From: Montifringilla adamsi
Lineage: Eukaryota; Chordata; Aves; Passeriformes; Passeridae
DNA: 64,000 nt
Assembly (NCBI GenBank): GCA_017590115.1
Contig: JAGGNK010006604.1
Span: 310,001-374,000, forward strand
Direction of reading: 5' to 3'
Shown piece by piece: positions 32,901-44,489 of this stretch (its first letter is position 1; each line of letters starts with the position of its first letter). Both the position numbers and the translations under genes were made by a program. The notes beneath the pieces were generated by a model, which was given only the letters and a program-made list of their open reading frames with translations, searched no databases and was not told the origin of the DNA.

Positions 32901-35059
32901 TCCAGCACACGGCAGTGAGTTTGGGCAGGAGCACCAGCACATCTCCCAGTTCGTGCCTTCCTGAGGGGCTGCAGCAATAATTGATGTTTGCAGAGCACTT
33001 TGGAAAAGGTAAATTCCTTTGCACTGTTGGCATCTTCTGCTGGATTAAAGCAGGCACGTCACCTCCCCTCAGGCTGGGCTCCTCTGCTTCTCTGTTCCCC
33101 TCATTAAGGGTCACAGCATCTTCCCAACACGGCCTAACCCACAAGGGCACTTAATTATACAGATAACATAGTTTGTGTCACAACTAATCAGAGTCGGTGC
33201 TCCAGAAGAATCTCTTCTGAAGTGAGAGGTTAACGCGTTGTTGGTGTGAATGACAATGTGTGCAGCCATGGAGAGAAAAATCATCAGGAGTGGGTGTTGG
33301 ACCCACTCCAGAAATCTGGTTTTCAAGGAGAGAATTAAGCTGAACCAGTGACATTCTCAACTGCAGAAACACAAAAATACATGTATTTTTTGTGGATTTG
33401 AAGTAAGAACAAAATAAACCCATTGAAGTTCAGTTTATTCACAAGTGGTTAAAATCTGTATCACATCACGATTTTTCCAGCAAGAAGCAATTGGAATCCT
33501 CTCTTGTGCTCGAGAGCAATGGGGGCACACTGCACATTCCTGCTAGTCACACTGAGTAGCACCTCACCCCACTGCAATCAATGGTGAAATTCAGATCAAT
33601 AGGACTATTTATGTGCCTTAAGTTGGGTTCATGCATGAAGGTCATCCGTGAATCAGGTTCCAACAGTGCAATAAAGCTCCAAAAATCACATAAATGTTAA
33701 ACCATAACCACCTGACCTAAACCTGCTCTTGAAGGCAAACAATCCCCATTCTCTGTAATAAACATGGTGAAACTGAATAGAAAGGCTCTCCACAATGGGG
33801 TGTTTGTTCCCATTTCTTGTGCAGGCTGGATCAAGACAAAATGCTTGTTGGATGCTGCAGCCCAGAGGAACACTGGCCCAGCATCCCACCACCCTTTACT
33901 TCTTTGTACTCTGTGGGATACTAAAAAGTTTGACCCATGCTTTCCTGTAGCGTTCATACATATTTTTCTTTAATAAAAGAACTGAAATGTGAGTGGGTTG
34001 TGTGTCTTAAGACGGATTCATTGCCAAGTTAACATTAGATGCTATTTTAAAAACTCATAAAATTGACAAGTGGTGTGGCTGGATAGGTCGCAATAAAGGC
34101 ACTGTGTTTGCTCTGACTGCCAGGCAGAACTGATGGTTATGATTCCAGCCTCAGAACAGCAAATGGGTTCATATGTCTCATCATTTGTGTAACGAGATGG
34201 GAGCAGCAGGGTGTGCTGAGGCCAAGGATGGCAGAGGGAACCAGCCCTCAGCTCAGCTCTGGGGGTGTCAGCGAGTGATCCTTGGAAAAATGGCAAAAGA
34301 CAAAACTCTCTTGAGACAACTTGCTGATGGTGAATAAAAACAAACAAAAAAAACCCACAACTGGAGCAAAAAGGTATCTGGGAAAGCTCTCTGCTGCCAG
34401 GCTCCCAGAGTGTCAGTGCTTTATTTAACCCAGAAACAGCAAGCAGTGGCAGCATTAAAAAGCCATGTTGCCTGTGACTGCGTTCACCTGGGCTGTCCAG
34501 GTGAAATGTCATCATTTCCAGAAACTGTCTTTTTTCTCCAGCTGCATCTCAGGACCAAGGGAATTGCCTTTCGGCCGTTTGTGAACCACAGGGAGAGAAG
34601 AGCCCTGGAGGCCAGAGCACCAGCACTGTGTGAGTGGCTGCCCTTCCAAGAGCTTGGTCGGGCAGAGCCCCGTGGTGCCAGGCTCCCAGGCAGCCCAGGA
34701 CTGCTCCGTGCAGCGCCTGGGGATTCCTCCCACAGCTCCTCTCGGAGATCTGCCCACAGACACTGCTGCTGCCGGCCCCTGTGCTTCCCCAGGCATGTCC
34801 CAGTGCCTCCAGTTCGACAGGACAGGATTGTGGGCAGGATTTCAAACATCTGAAGGCTCAGATTGACTGCTAACACTCAGGGAATTGCTGGCTTGGGAAA
34901 GCAGAGGGGGGAAGAAGCAATGCTGACACAGCAGTTCGAGGCTGTGGCAAGAAACACCCATTTCAAAATATTTGTACTTCTTTTCACACGAGGACCACAC
35001 ACAAGTGGTGCTTTGTGATGGGCACGATCTCAGGTTTTGGTGCTCTTGGGCACAAGTTC
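32901..35059. other. single-copy DNA, no gene recognised
   Basis: AT-rich at 33100-34100 and GC-rich at 34560-34830, where frames overlap on both strands. No tandem repeat or CR1 was seen. Confidence 0.4.
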
Positions 35060-36143
35060 AGAGCCAGGCAAGCGGGGCAGAACACATTTTCATCAGACTT
35101 CTTCCTTTGTGTGAAGAAGCCCCTGAGAGCACAGCTAGGTCAATGCTGGGCGTGCATCACAGGCTTTCCTGCCTGTCTGGGGAAAAGAAAGGCCTGATCC
35201 CTGAGTCAGCAGTCCCAGTAAAGGCCTGTCCCCAAACAGGACTCTGCAGCTCAGAGCACAGGCTCCTGGCTAAATGTGCCCTCCTGACTCACGTTTGTCT
35301 TGTTCCCATACAAGGAGAAAGTTTTTAAGAGCATACATTAAATTTGTCCCTCTGTAGGGGTAAAAACAGGAGCTGTAACAAATCCATAGCTCAGCCTGCT
35401 TCTGCAGGACAGACTTTACACGTGTGAACAGGAAGGGCACTGCTCGCAGAGCCGGGGGAGCTCACCCTGGCCGTGCTGGCATCCCCAGCCCGGCTCAGCG
35501 CTCGTGTGGCTGGAGCTCTCCAGCCCCCAGGCAGGGGGACACCACCCTGGCTGCAGCCCCCAGGCAGGGGGACACCACCCTGGCTAGAGCCCCCATGCAG
35601 GGAGAGCCAGGCAAGCGGGGCAGAACACATTTTCATCAGACTTCTTCCTTTGTGTGAAGAAGCCCCTGAGAGCACAGCTAGGTCAATGCTGGGCGTGCAT
35701 CACAGGCTTTCCTGCCTGTCTGGGGAAAAGAAAGGCCTGATCCCTGAGTCAGCAGTCCCAGTAAAGGCCTGTCCCCAAACAGGACTCTGCAGCTCAGAGC
35801 ACAGGCTCCTGGCTAAATGTGCCCTCCTGACTCACGTTTGTCTTGTTCCCATACAAGGAGAAAGTTTTTAAGAGCATACATTAAATTTGTCCCTCTGTAG
35901 GGGTAAAAACAGGAGCTGTAACAAATCCATAGCTCAGCCTGCTTCTGCAGGACAGACTTTACACGTGTGAACAGGAAGGGCACTGCTCGCAGAGCCGGGG
36001 GAGCTCACCCTGGCCGTGCTGGCATCCCCAGCCCGGCTCAGCGCTCGTGTCTGGAGCTCTCCAGCCTCCAGGCAGGGGGACACCACCCTGGCTACAGCCC
36101 CCAGGCAGGGGGACACCACCCTGGCTAGAGCCCCCAGGCAGGG
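35060..36143. repeat. head-to-tail duplication of a 543-bp segment
   Basis: Unit 1 is 35060-35602 and unit 2 is 35603-36143. The first 448 bp of each (35060-35507 and 35603-36050) are identical as far as I can read. After that there is a 2-bp deletion in unit 2 and single differences in the terminal 33-bp minisatellite. Each unit holds two AP-1 cores: TGAGTCAGCA (35202-35211, 35745-35754) and TGACTCA (35285-35291, 35828-35834). Confidence 0.95.
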
Positions 36144-36190
36144 GGACACCACCCTGGCTACAGCCCCCAGGCAGGGGGACACCACCCTGG
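35527..36190. repeat. 33-bp minisatellite at the end of each 543-bp unit
   Basis: CAGGCAGGGGGACACCACCC recurs at 33-bp steps (35528, 35561 and a degenerate CATGCAGGG copy; then four copies from about 36068 to 36190). It sits at both duplication breakpoints, so unequal exchange inside it may have helped make the 543-bp duplication. Confidence 0.85.
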
Positions 36191-36751
36191 CCCCTCTGGA
36201 GGAGAGGGCTCCATGTCCCAGCCAGGACCCCCGGCCCCAGGGTGCTGCAGTGCCACAGACCAGGCTCGTGGCCGAGGCTGCTTCCCAGCCAAACACACCC
36301 CAGCCCGTGTTATCTCCAATACCATTGTGCAAAACCACGCTGCTAACCTCATATTTTTCAGATTAATTTCAGCAGCATCAGCATATTGGCAATTCACTTA
36401 ACTAATTATTGAATGTGTTTGTTTTCTTTTAAAATATCCCCAGTAATAATTGTTGGCTCTCTTGTTATAAAAGATGCCAGAATCTATTTCAATTACTTTT
36501 GAAGTAGAAATGACATTTTTAATATCCTCCTGGATGCTTATTACCACAGGAAATTGCCACGGGAGTCCAGTGTCATCCTTTCTGTAACTGATACTTGTAT
36601 TCTTCTCATTTCTCCCCTGGCCTCACCAAGCACTCCCAGAGCAGCAATCACACCTGACCAGGGAAATCATCCCGTCCTGTTTTACTGAGCTCCAAGGCAA
36701 TGATGAGAGCAAGATTTTCCTGTAGGACAAAATTTCTGACCAACAGTAAAA
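36191..36751. other. single-copy DNA
   Basis: A GC-rich edge is followed by AT-rich repeat-free sequence (36360-36600). No gene was recognised. Confidence 0.4.
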
Positions 36752-36822
36752 AGTATTAGAAATAATCTTTAAGATCCCTTCCAACCCTAGAGACCATTCT
36801 AGGACTCTGTGATTCAGTGATT
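36752..36822 (+). mobile_element. CR1 LINE 3' tail fragment
   Basis: AATAATCTTTAAGATCCCTTCCAACCC-type text followed by ATTCTAGGACTCTGTGATTC is a CR1 terminus with about 70 bp retained and some substitutions. Confidence 0.8.
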
Positions 36823-39204
36823 CTTTGCACAGGTCTGCTGTGCCCAGAACATGAGGCTCATCCCCCACATCCATCAGGAGGTCACAGCTGCTCTACAGAG
36901 TCTCCAGTGGCCAGGGGTTTCCCATGAATGCTGAGCTGGAGAAATAAATATTGAAAGAAAAAAAGGAACTTGGGCCCTACTGTGACAAGGGCCTTTCATA
37001 AAGTTCTGGGACAAATCCCCATCACTCCACTGGCTTCTCCCAGCAAACACAGGCTGGGTAAGTAGAGCAGAAAGTGCTCCCTCTGCCTGAATCACATTAA
37101 AATTTGGGTCTAACAGGTGTTGGTACAGCCAGAGCATCATCTCAGAACAGCAACTAAAATCAGAATCCACAACGAAATTAAGAATCAATACACAGCAATA
37201 ACACACTGGAGAAATGCATTGAAAAGATCCACTTTCAAATGCACCTTTTGGCAGCTGCATCCTCCTTGGCCGTGCACAGGAGCTCGTCTGGTCTCACTTG
37301 GACTGGAATTCTGTCTGAACTGAGGTGAAAAGAGTGGAGTTCAGTGCTCGTGTAACTGATATGCTGCTTCCCAAACTTCTCACCTCAGTGCCCAAATTGC
37401 TGTCTAAGGACCCAATGCAAAGCCTGTGGAAATAAACAGGAGGTTTTCTATTATGTGCAGTGGAATTTGGATGGAGCCTCTTGCAGGGCCAGTCGCTGAA
37501 AGCCATCAGTGCCTAGGAATTGAGCCACGATTTTACAAACTGGATATTTTATGAATAATGCTCTCAGGCTGAGCCCCTAAAGCGCAGAAGAGATTGGTTT
37601 TATGCAGTTTTAATCATCAAGCCCAGTGTCTATAACCAGAGCTGTGCATTCTCCTTCCCTACACGGGGAAGGTCGGACATCCAGCACACCCCTCGCTGCA
37701 GCACCAGCTCCTTCCAGCCTGTTTCCCAAGCTCATTCCTGATTTATTGCTCCTCCACTGCCCAGGGTCCATGCACAGTGGGCTGTCCACAGGCTGGGACA
37801 GAGATCTGGGAGGATAAGCTGAGGGTCCCATCTGCCTGCTCCACATCCAGCCTTCTGCAGAGGTGAGGATGTTCCCTCCCCTGTGGGCTGCTGCAGCCAC
37901 CTCTGCAGAGCACGGGTCACAGGTGACACTGCACACACAGCAGTGCTCTGACTGACTATGGAAATAACAGATGTTTCATCCATTTTCCACAGCATTTCCC
38001 TCATTCTCTTACACAGCCAGGCTTGCAGAGCCCATGGCCAGCTGCTGCACTTCAGAAAGAGTCAAAGCACTGTGAGTTGAGCTCAGCAATTAAACATGAG
38101 ATGGCATTAAAAAGAAAGACCTTAAGGGAAGCTGGCCCAGATTCAGCATCAGGATATGGATTTAAAGCACAAGACCAAATCCTGTGTCCTACATGGCCTT
38201 GCAGCTATTGAGGTACATCTCTGAGCTCCTGCCAAGGCGATCAGCTTTCTACCTAAGCTTTGTCACACCCTCCTCTTAGGAGATGTGCTGCGAACCCGGG
38301 CACGCCTGTGACTGTCACTCGCTGCAGCTGCAGGGTGCGAGCAGCAGCGCCAGTGCCAGCCTGGGCAGGCCAAAGGAGCTGCACCAGTGCTCACAAACTG
38401 CTCCTCTGCTCCCTGAGGGAGTCACATGCATCTGGCAGTCGAAATTAGCTGTGCAGATAAAAAGCTACCAGGACTCCGTCCCTGGGATGGATTGGCAGAC
38501 TTCTGTCATGTAATCAGCTTTAGAGACTCCAATCTGAGCTCGTCTCCCTTCTCTCCCTGCTTTCCCACTAAACCAAGCTCACACAGCGCTTGCTGGCAGT
38601 AACAAGGATGTGTCTGAATCCCAAAGTTAGGCACACATGAAATCAAAGCCACTGCTCCCAGGTGAATTGGCATCAATGATGCTCTTTGTTGACATCACTG
38701 ATAAGAATAAGACTGCACCTGCCTGAGTAATATTTCAGCTGCTTCCAAAAGAGGAAGAACTAATGCTGCAGGCCAGGAATGTGCTCTTACTGACCACACC
38801 AGGGACAAGGGAAGGAGCAGAAGGAACACTGCTGTGTCCCATTCCCTCCCTTCTTCAGACTCTTTCATTCTCTTGTTTGTCCCTTCTTCTGCCCCCAGAG
38901 ACCATTCATTGGTGTTTGTCTGCTGCCTTCTCCATTCCTGTAACTGTTCCCCTCCTATTCCCCTATCACCCTGCAGAGAGCTTGCATTGCCCATCCTTTC
39001 CTGACTCTGGGGCTCAGAGCAGGGGCTTTTTCACACAGTGTGACTTCCAGAAAAACATGGCATTTGCTCAGCATGCCTGGGTCACATCCTTGCCTGCAGT
39101 ACCCTCGCAAACCTGGGCACTGTCAGTGCACAGCAAACAGCTCTTCCCTTCTGTGCCATCCTCCTGAGAGCACCCCCCGTGCTCTCTCACCTTTTACATC
39201 TCAA
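36823..39204. other. single-copy DNA, no gene recognised
   Basis: Intermediate composition without tandem repeats or CR1. Frames of up to about 134 codons occur on both strands and are not recognised. Confidence 0.4.
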
Positions 39205-39262
39205 TTACAATCCTTAAGGCTGGAAATGACCTCCAAGACCATCAGGTCCAACCAAAACGATT
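39205..39262 (-). mobile_element. CR1 LINE 3' end, short minus-strand fragment
   Basis: TCCTTAAGGCTGGAAATGAC, CTCCAAGACCATCAGGTCCA and ACC are the reverse complement of a CR1 end. Only about 58 bp is recognisable. Confidence 0.65.
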
Positions 39263-41708
39263 CCTGGTTGGAGAGTGGCTGTGACTGCCTTTGGCTCATG
39301 TTGTCACTGCCTCAACCCGAGCTCATTCCTGCTCCCCTCCCAGAGAGAGCAGGGAGGAGGCAAACACCACCTGCAGTGGGTAGTTCTGCTGTATTTATTC
39401 TGGCCATAACTGCTCCAGTTTACTCCCCATGAACCCTCTTGCTGCCTGCCATCTCCTCCTGGAGCCACAGGTGAAAGCCTCTGGGTCTGCCAATGCCCTG
39501 CCCCACAGGATGCAGGTGAGGAGCACCCAGAGCCTCCACCAAACACCAGCTCCAGGGCCCTGCCAGGGCTCAGTGCTTCGAAAGCTCCCAGGAAGTACAT
39601 TCCTTCATCTCTCCCCTAAAACTGCAGCTCAGGGGTGAATGGTAAATGCTGGCACAGCCTTCTCTCAGGAGGCAGTGCTGGGGACAGAGCAGTGCCATGG
39701 AGATAAATTAATTGGAATACCACGGCTCTATCAGCTCAGCCTCCTGAAACCCCTCCTGCCAGAGCAGCCCGTGCTCTGGGCTGGGCACAGGCACCAGCGG
39801 GCAGCACAGAGCCCAAGCCTGCTGCCCAGGCATCCCTGCCTGCCTCTTACTGGGGGGCTCCTTTTCAGACTGACACATAACACCAGCTGAAGTAACCTGG
39901 TATGAAAACTGTTCATGATGAAAGATGTTTCTAATTCAAGAAGCTTCCATAGCCTTGAAAAGTGTGAGAGTTAATTTGCAACCATGTCTGTGCATGAGGT
40001 GACAAAACAGTTAAGTGAGGAAATAATAAAGATATTACCATCCTCTCTCGAGGATCTTCTGTCTCTAATTTAATAGTTTTAAGCTTTTTAAAGCATTTGC
40101 CAGCACTGTTTTCTCACTTTAGCTGGGCACAGCTTGTGACCTCCATCTGAGTCATGTCAAATCACAACGCTCGTGAGTGTATGCACAAAATCCTGTTTTC
40201 TTTGTCTCAGTGCTCTGGACTCAGTTTTTTGGAGCAGCCTTGGCACAGGGGCAGGCAGGGCAGGGAGGGACCCAGGGAGGGCATTTCAAGTCCTACCTGG
40301 GCTGGAATGGATTCCTGCCTGGCCAAGAGAAAGAGCTGTCTTGGCCCGGGGTGACCCCACACCCTGGGGTCACCAAGCCCCCACAGCCCCCCGAGGGCTC
40401 CCCATGGGGCTGGGGGCACTGCACACAGGGTTTGGCAATAATCCTGCTGTCTAGGAACTGCCTAGGCAGGACACACCCCAGGGTGGCTTACCTGTGGACA
40501 CAGGGAAAAACTGTCTCAATGCAAAAAGGAAAAGGTGGAATCGAGAAGGCAAGAAGAGAAACCTCAGCCACAAACAAAAACCTAAGTAAATTACAAGAGC
40601 ATCAATAAATCCCAGATTATTTCTATTCAAATAGGACCTGGACCCCCACTGCTGGCTGACTGCACTGACTGAGGTCAGACACAGACAAGGAAACAGAAAA
40701 GGGCTTTTTTACATCTTCACATTTATTAGGCAAGAAAAATAGCTCCAAATGTAGGTGTTCTTCCACAGGACTGCTGGGTTGATCCATGACATTCTCCTCG
40801 TGCTGTTCTGCCTTGACTCAGCAGTTGGAATAATTCCAGTATTTTACCTTCCTGCGGGAACCTGCTGAGAGAAGCACCACACTTCTCACACCTGAGGAAA
40901 ACCCTGCACGTGTCAAAGGAATATGTATGAAGGGGTTTTCCCTAGAAGAGCTGAAGAAGAGGGAACTTAGGAAATATGCACTTTGGATTCTCATTCCTGT
41001 GGCAGCAGCATCCCGTTTCCAGGGCTATCAGTAACTCTGTGCAAGGAGCCAAACCTCAGCCCACCCCACAGGAACCAGAGAGGGGAATTTGGGGAGCAGG
41101 ATTCCAGCATCCTTCACACTTTAGGTGTCTCCAATTCTCCATTGTCCTGGCAGAGAGACTGAACAGCCAAAATCCACGACAAGCCCTCAGTTGTCCCTTT
41201 CCCTGGAAAATGGGTGTTAGTGTGCACGAGTCAGAGCTGCTGCCATTCATTACCCCCTCCTCGTGCTGCTAACTGTGAATAAGCAGCAGCACTTTGATAA
41301 AGTTTGCAAAAGTATAATTAGTCCTACAGGCACTGTATTTTCCCATTTCAAATGCTGCTTCCCCAGCTGTACTTTGCAGATTTACGATTTCAAAAGCAGC
41401 TGATCGCAGCCTCTACTGCAGCTCAAGAATTGAGAGGTTTGGGCTAAATGACATTCAAAACCTTATTAAAATATAAGCAGAGAGAGATGCAGTACATGAT
41501 CCTCCATTTTCTTTGTTATGTGCATCTGTCACAATCTAAAGATGTGAGAAAAAAAAAAGAAAAATCTAATACAAACAGACTTTATCAGGAATTCTGCTGG
41601 GATTCCATGGCAGAATCCATGTAATCTTTTTTTCATGCAGTCTTTTATTTCTGTAATGAGCTAAAACACACTCAAAAGTAAGCAAATCCCTCTTTCAGCA
41701 CTGCTGCA
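39263..41708. other. single-copy DNA, no gene recognised
   Basis: A G-run cluster at 40245-40285 (GGGGCAGGCAGGGCAGGGAG then GGACCCAGGGAGGG) has local quadruplex potential. The rest is intermediate to AT-rich, with an A-rich tract near 41550-41565. Confidence 0.4.
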
Positions 41709-41757
41709 GGGGAAGAGGAGAGGAGAGGAGAGGAGAGGAGAGGAGAGGAGAGGAGAC
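41709..41757. repeat. (GGAGA)n polypurine microsatellite
   Basis: About eight GGAGA units after GGGGAAGA. The tract is all purine on the plus strand and nearly mirror-symmetric, the composition associated with triplex (H-DNA) formation. Confidence 0.95.
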
Positions 41758-43111
41758 CACAACAACACATCTCAGTGCCCGGGTCCAGCTGCAGGGGATG
41801 AGGAGAGCTCTCACCTGGTGCTGGCTGACCGCGACACCGGTGCTGACACAGTTCAGTGCCACGAGGATGGAAACTCCCTGGAAGCTGGAGCTTTTGTGGC
41901 TGTGAGGTCCTGTGATGTCAGTTATAATCAACCTCCTCGTGCAAAAACAGACTGCCACAGTGGGCTCGTTTTCAAACAGATCCAATATTTTGCTGCTCAG
42001 CTTGACTTTTAGGTTTATTTCCCAGTTGACTTGCCCACAACAGCTTCCCTTGTAGTCAGATTCCTGGGCTTCAGGAGCAGGGCTGGCTCTGCTCAGCCTG
42101 TGCTGAAACAGTGAGCAAGTTTTTATTTATTCTACTCCCTCTAAATGTCAAGATTTAACACAGCCTCAACCTCAGCTCAGCTGCCGCAGTGCAAGAGTTG
42201 CTGCACTGTTTGCCAAAGATGGGTGTTCAGCCCTGGCCTAAATCCACACACAGAGAGACGAGGTCTTTCCCCAGCCAGAGGAAACCTCCCAGCAGCAGTG
42301 TGGCTTCCCAGGGGTGCTGGTGACCCCTTAGGGTCCAAAGGAGCTTCCTGCAGAGCTGAAAAGCAGCGTTTTCCCAAGGATGGTAGGATGGAGCTGGCAC
42401 TGGACCAGTCCATCATGTGTACAACTGGAAGATCCTTCATTTTAATTTTACATCACGTTTATAGTTTCTAATCTCAGTTGCATCTGAGATAAGGTGTTTC
42501 TGTGTACATTCACCAGCTTCTTTTAACACAGTTACTGCAGTCTGGGTTGCAGTAACTCCCGGTGTTCCATAATTGGAATTCTTTGCATATTCCAGACTCC
42601 AAGTGCTGGGTTTGGCTGTGTCCAGTTATTTTCATTCAAACTGTGACCACTGCCTGGCTCATCCCTGGGCCTGGCAAGCTGCTGCTTCCCAGAGCAAATA
42701 CTGGAATGTGTTCCTTGCTGTCCTGTCCAGATTCATCTCTTGTGCCAGCTGATGGAAATAGCAATTTCCTTTGAAAACCACATTTGTATTTGCATTTGAA
42801 ACCTACGGCTGTTTCCTTGTCCCAGCCGGGGGCTCGGACAGGGGATGCACATCTGCACCACAGACGGACAGATGGACAGGGAAAGCAGGCAAAGCTCCTG
42901 GTCAGGAAAGTGGTGATGAGCAGACAGGGAAGAGACAGAGGAGAGGAGTGCGCAAACCAAGAGAGGTTTGGAGAAAGCAGAAACCTGGAGAGATGCTACA
43001 CTAAACCCATGCTCCTCTCCTCCAGTTCGCAGCCATCTTTTTCTGAAAAATAAAATAAACCAACACGATAAAATAGAAGAGATTTGAGTTGTGATGGTGC
43101 CACACCACCTA

Positions 43112-43116
<5 letters not shown>
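41758..43116. other. single-copy DNA, no gene recognised
   Basis: Intermediate composition; nothing identified. Confidence 0.4.

Positions 43117-43147
<31 letters not shown>
43117..43147. repeat. poly(T) tract of 31 bases
   Basis: An uninterrupted T run lies between AATGCC and GGGACCTCTGGG. On the minus strand it would be a poly(A) tail, but the sequence that would precede it (43148-43350) shows no AATAAA near the tract and matches no family I recognise. Confidence 0.9.
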
Positions 43148-43148
<1 letters not shown>

Positions 43149-44179
43149 GGACCTCTGGGATGGCCTGGAAGTCTAGGAGCGCCTCTAACAGTCTCTTGAT
43201 ATGGAAATTCCTTCCTGGGAGCATCGAGAGATAAAGATCTTTCCCCAGACAAAACAAAGGAATGGGCTTTCTCCGGGGCAATTGAAAAGCGATTCGGTGG
43301 CGATTAGGCAGAATCCTCCCCTGATATGTTTGTTAAACTAACAGAAGAGTCCGGGGCTGCCTTCCGTAGAGCAAACACTTCCAGAAGTAAAACAACCGAA
43401 AAATAACCAAACATTTAAAAACGGAAAGTAACTAAACATTGTAAAATGCAAAAACAGCCAAGAGCAAAAATAACAAACAGCTCGATCAGGAAAAGTAACT
43501 AAACATTTCCAGGGAGAGGCAGGTCTGGCAGCGCCTTCACACACTGCGCCGAGGTTTATCACCGCACAGTAACTGGACGTTAATTTTTATGAAAATGACT
43601 TTGTAAGTGGCAGCTTATTGAGATATTTATTGGCAGTAATTATTCAAATGAAGGAATAAAGGCAATAAATTTGGTTCTTCAGGAAATTAGCGCTGATTTG
43701 CAGCACGAATAAACACAAACACCCTGTCTTCTCCTAGGCTCAGCAGCCGCACAGAGACAATCCTGCCCCACACGGGCACGGCGGCTCCAGGAGGGACCCC
43801 AGCTCGCAGGGACCATTCCTGGGAAGGATTCCCACCTCCGCAACAAGCAGCGTGGGAAGGGTCGGAACTCCTCAGCTTTGCAGGCACCCAAGCAGCTTAG
43901 AGGAAATTAAAGTATATTGCAGATATGTGAATTACAAAGAAGGAAATGCTAATGGATCTTTCCTCTGTAATGTTCCGCAGTGACTTTAATTCCTCTCCAA
44001 AGGCAAGAGGCTTAGCGTGATCCCAGTAAATCACAACGGAGTGCTTGCAAGGAGCACCAAAGGGGGGCCAGGGCAGAACCCCCAGAACCCGGAGCCAGGC
44101 TGGCGCTGGCTCCTCTGCCCCCGGGCAGCCCCTGCCCACCTGCACCCCGGCAGCACAAACACACCCCCACACCGCACAG
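43148..44179. other. single-copy DNA, no gene recognised
   Basis: The word TAACTAAACATT or TAACCAAACATT occurs three times between about 43395 and 43510, a loose local repetition. GC-rich text (43730-43870, 44040-44160) carries chance frames. Confidence 0.4.
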
Positions 44180-44489
44180 CCTCTTCTCTCCATACACAGT
44201 CCTCTTCTCTAGAGCCACAGTCCTCTTCTTTTAATGCACAATCCTCTTCTCTCCAGCCACAGTCCTCTTCTCTCCATCCACAGTCCTCTTCTCTCCATCC
44301 ACAGTCCTCTTCTCTCCATGCACAGTCCTCTTCTCTCCATCCACAGTCCTCTTCTCTCCATCCACATTCCTCTTCTCTAGAGCCACAGTCCTCTTCTCTA
44401 GAGCCACAGTCCTCTTCTCTGAATCCACAGTCCTCTTCTCTCAATTCACAGTCCTCTTCTCTCCATGCACAGTCCTCTTCTCCAACCCT
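44180..44489. repeat. minisatellite, 21-bp unit, 15 copies, pyrimidine-rich
   Basis: CCTCTTCTCT (or a one-base variant) starts at 44180 and every 21 bp to 44474 without a phase break. Each unit continues CCATCCACAGT, TAGAGCCACAGT or similar. Each unit is thus a pyrimidine tract followed by CACAG, the shape of a 3' splice acceptor. Because 21 is divisible by 3, both strands stay open (SSSLHPQ heptads plus, REEDCGW heptads minus, 155 codons over 44031-44498). No start context, splice donor or homologue supports translation. Confidence 0.95.

Noticed and set aside
43117..43350. Minus-strand processed pseudogene ending in the T31 tract
   Set aside because: No AATAAA near the tract and no recognisable parent sequence.
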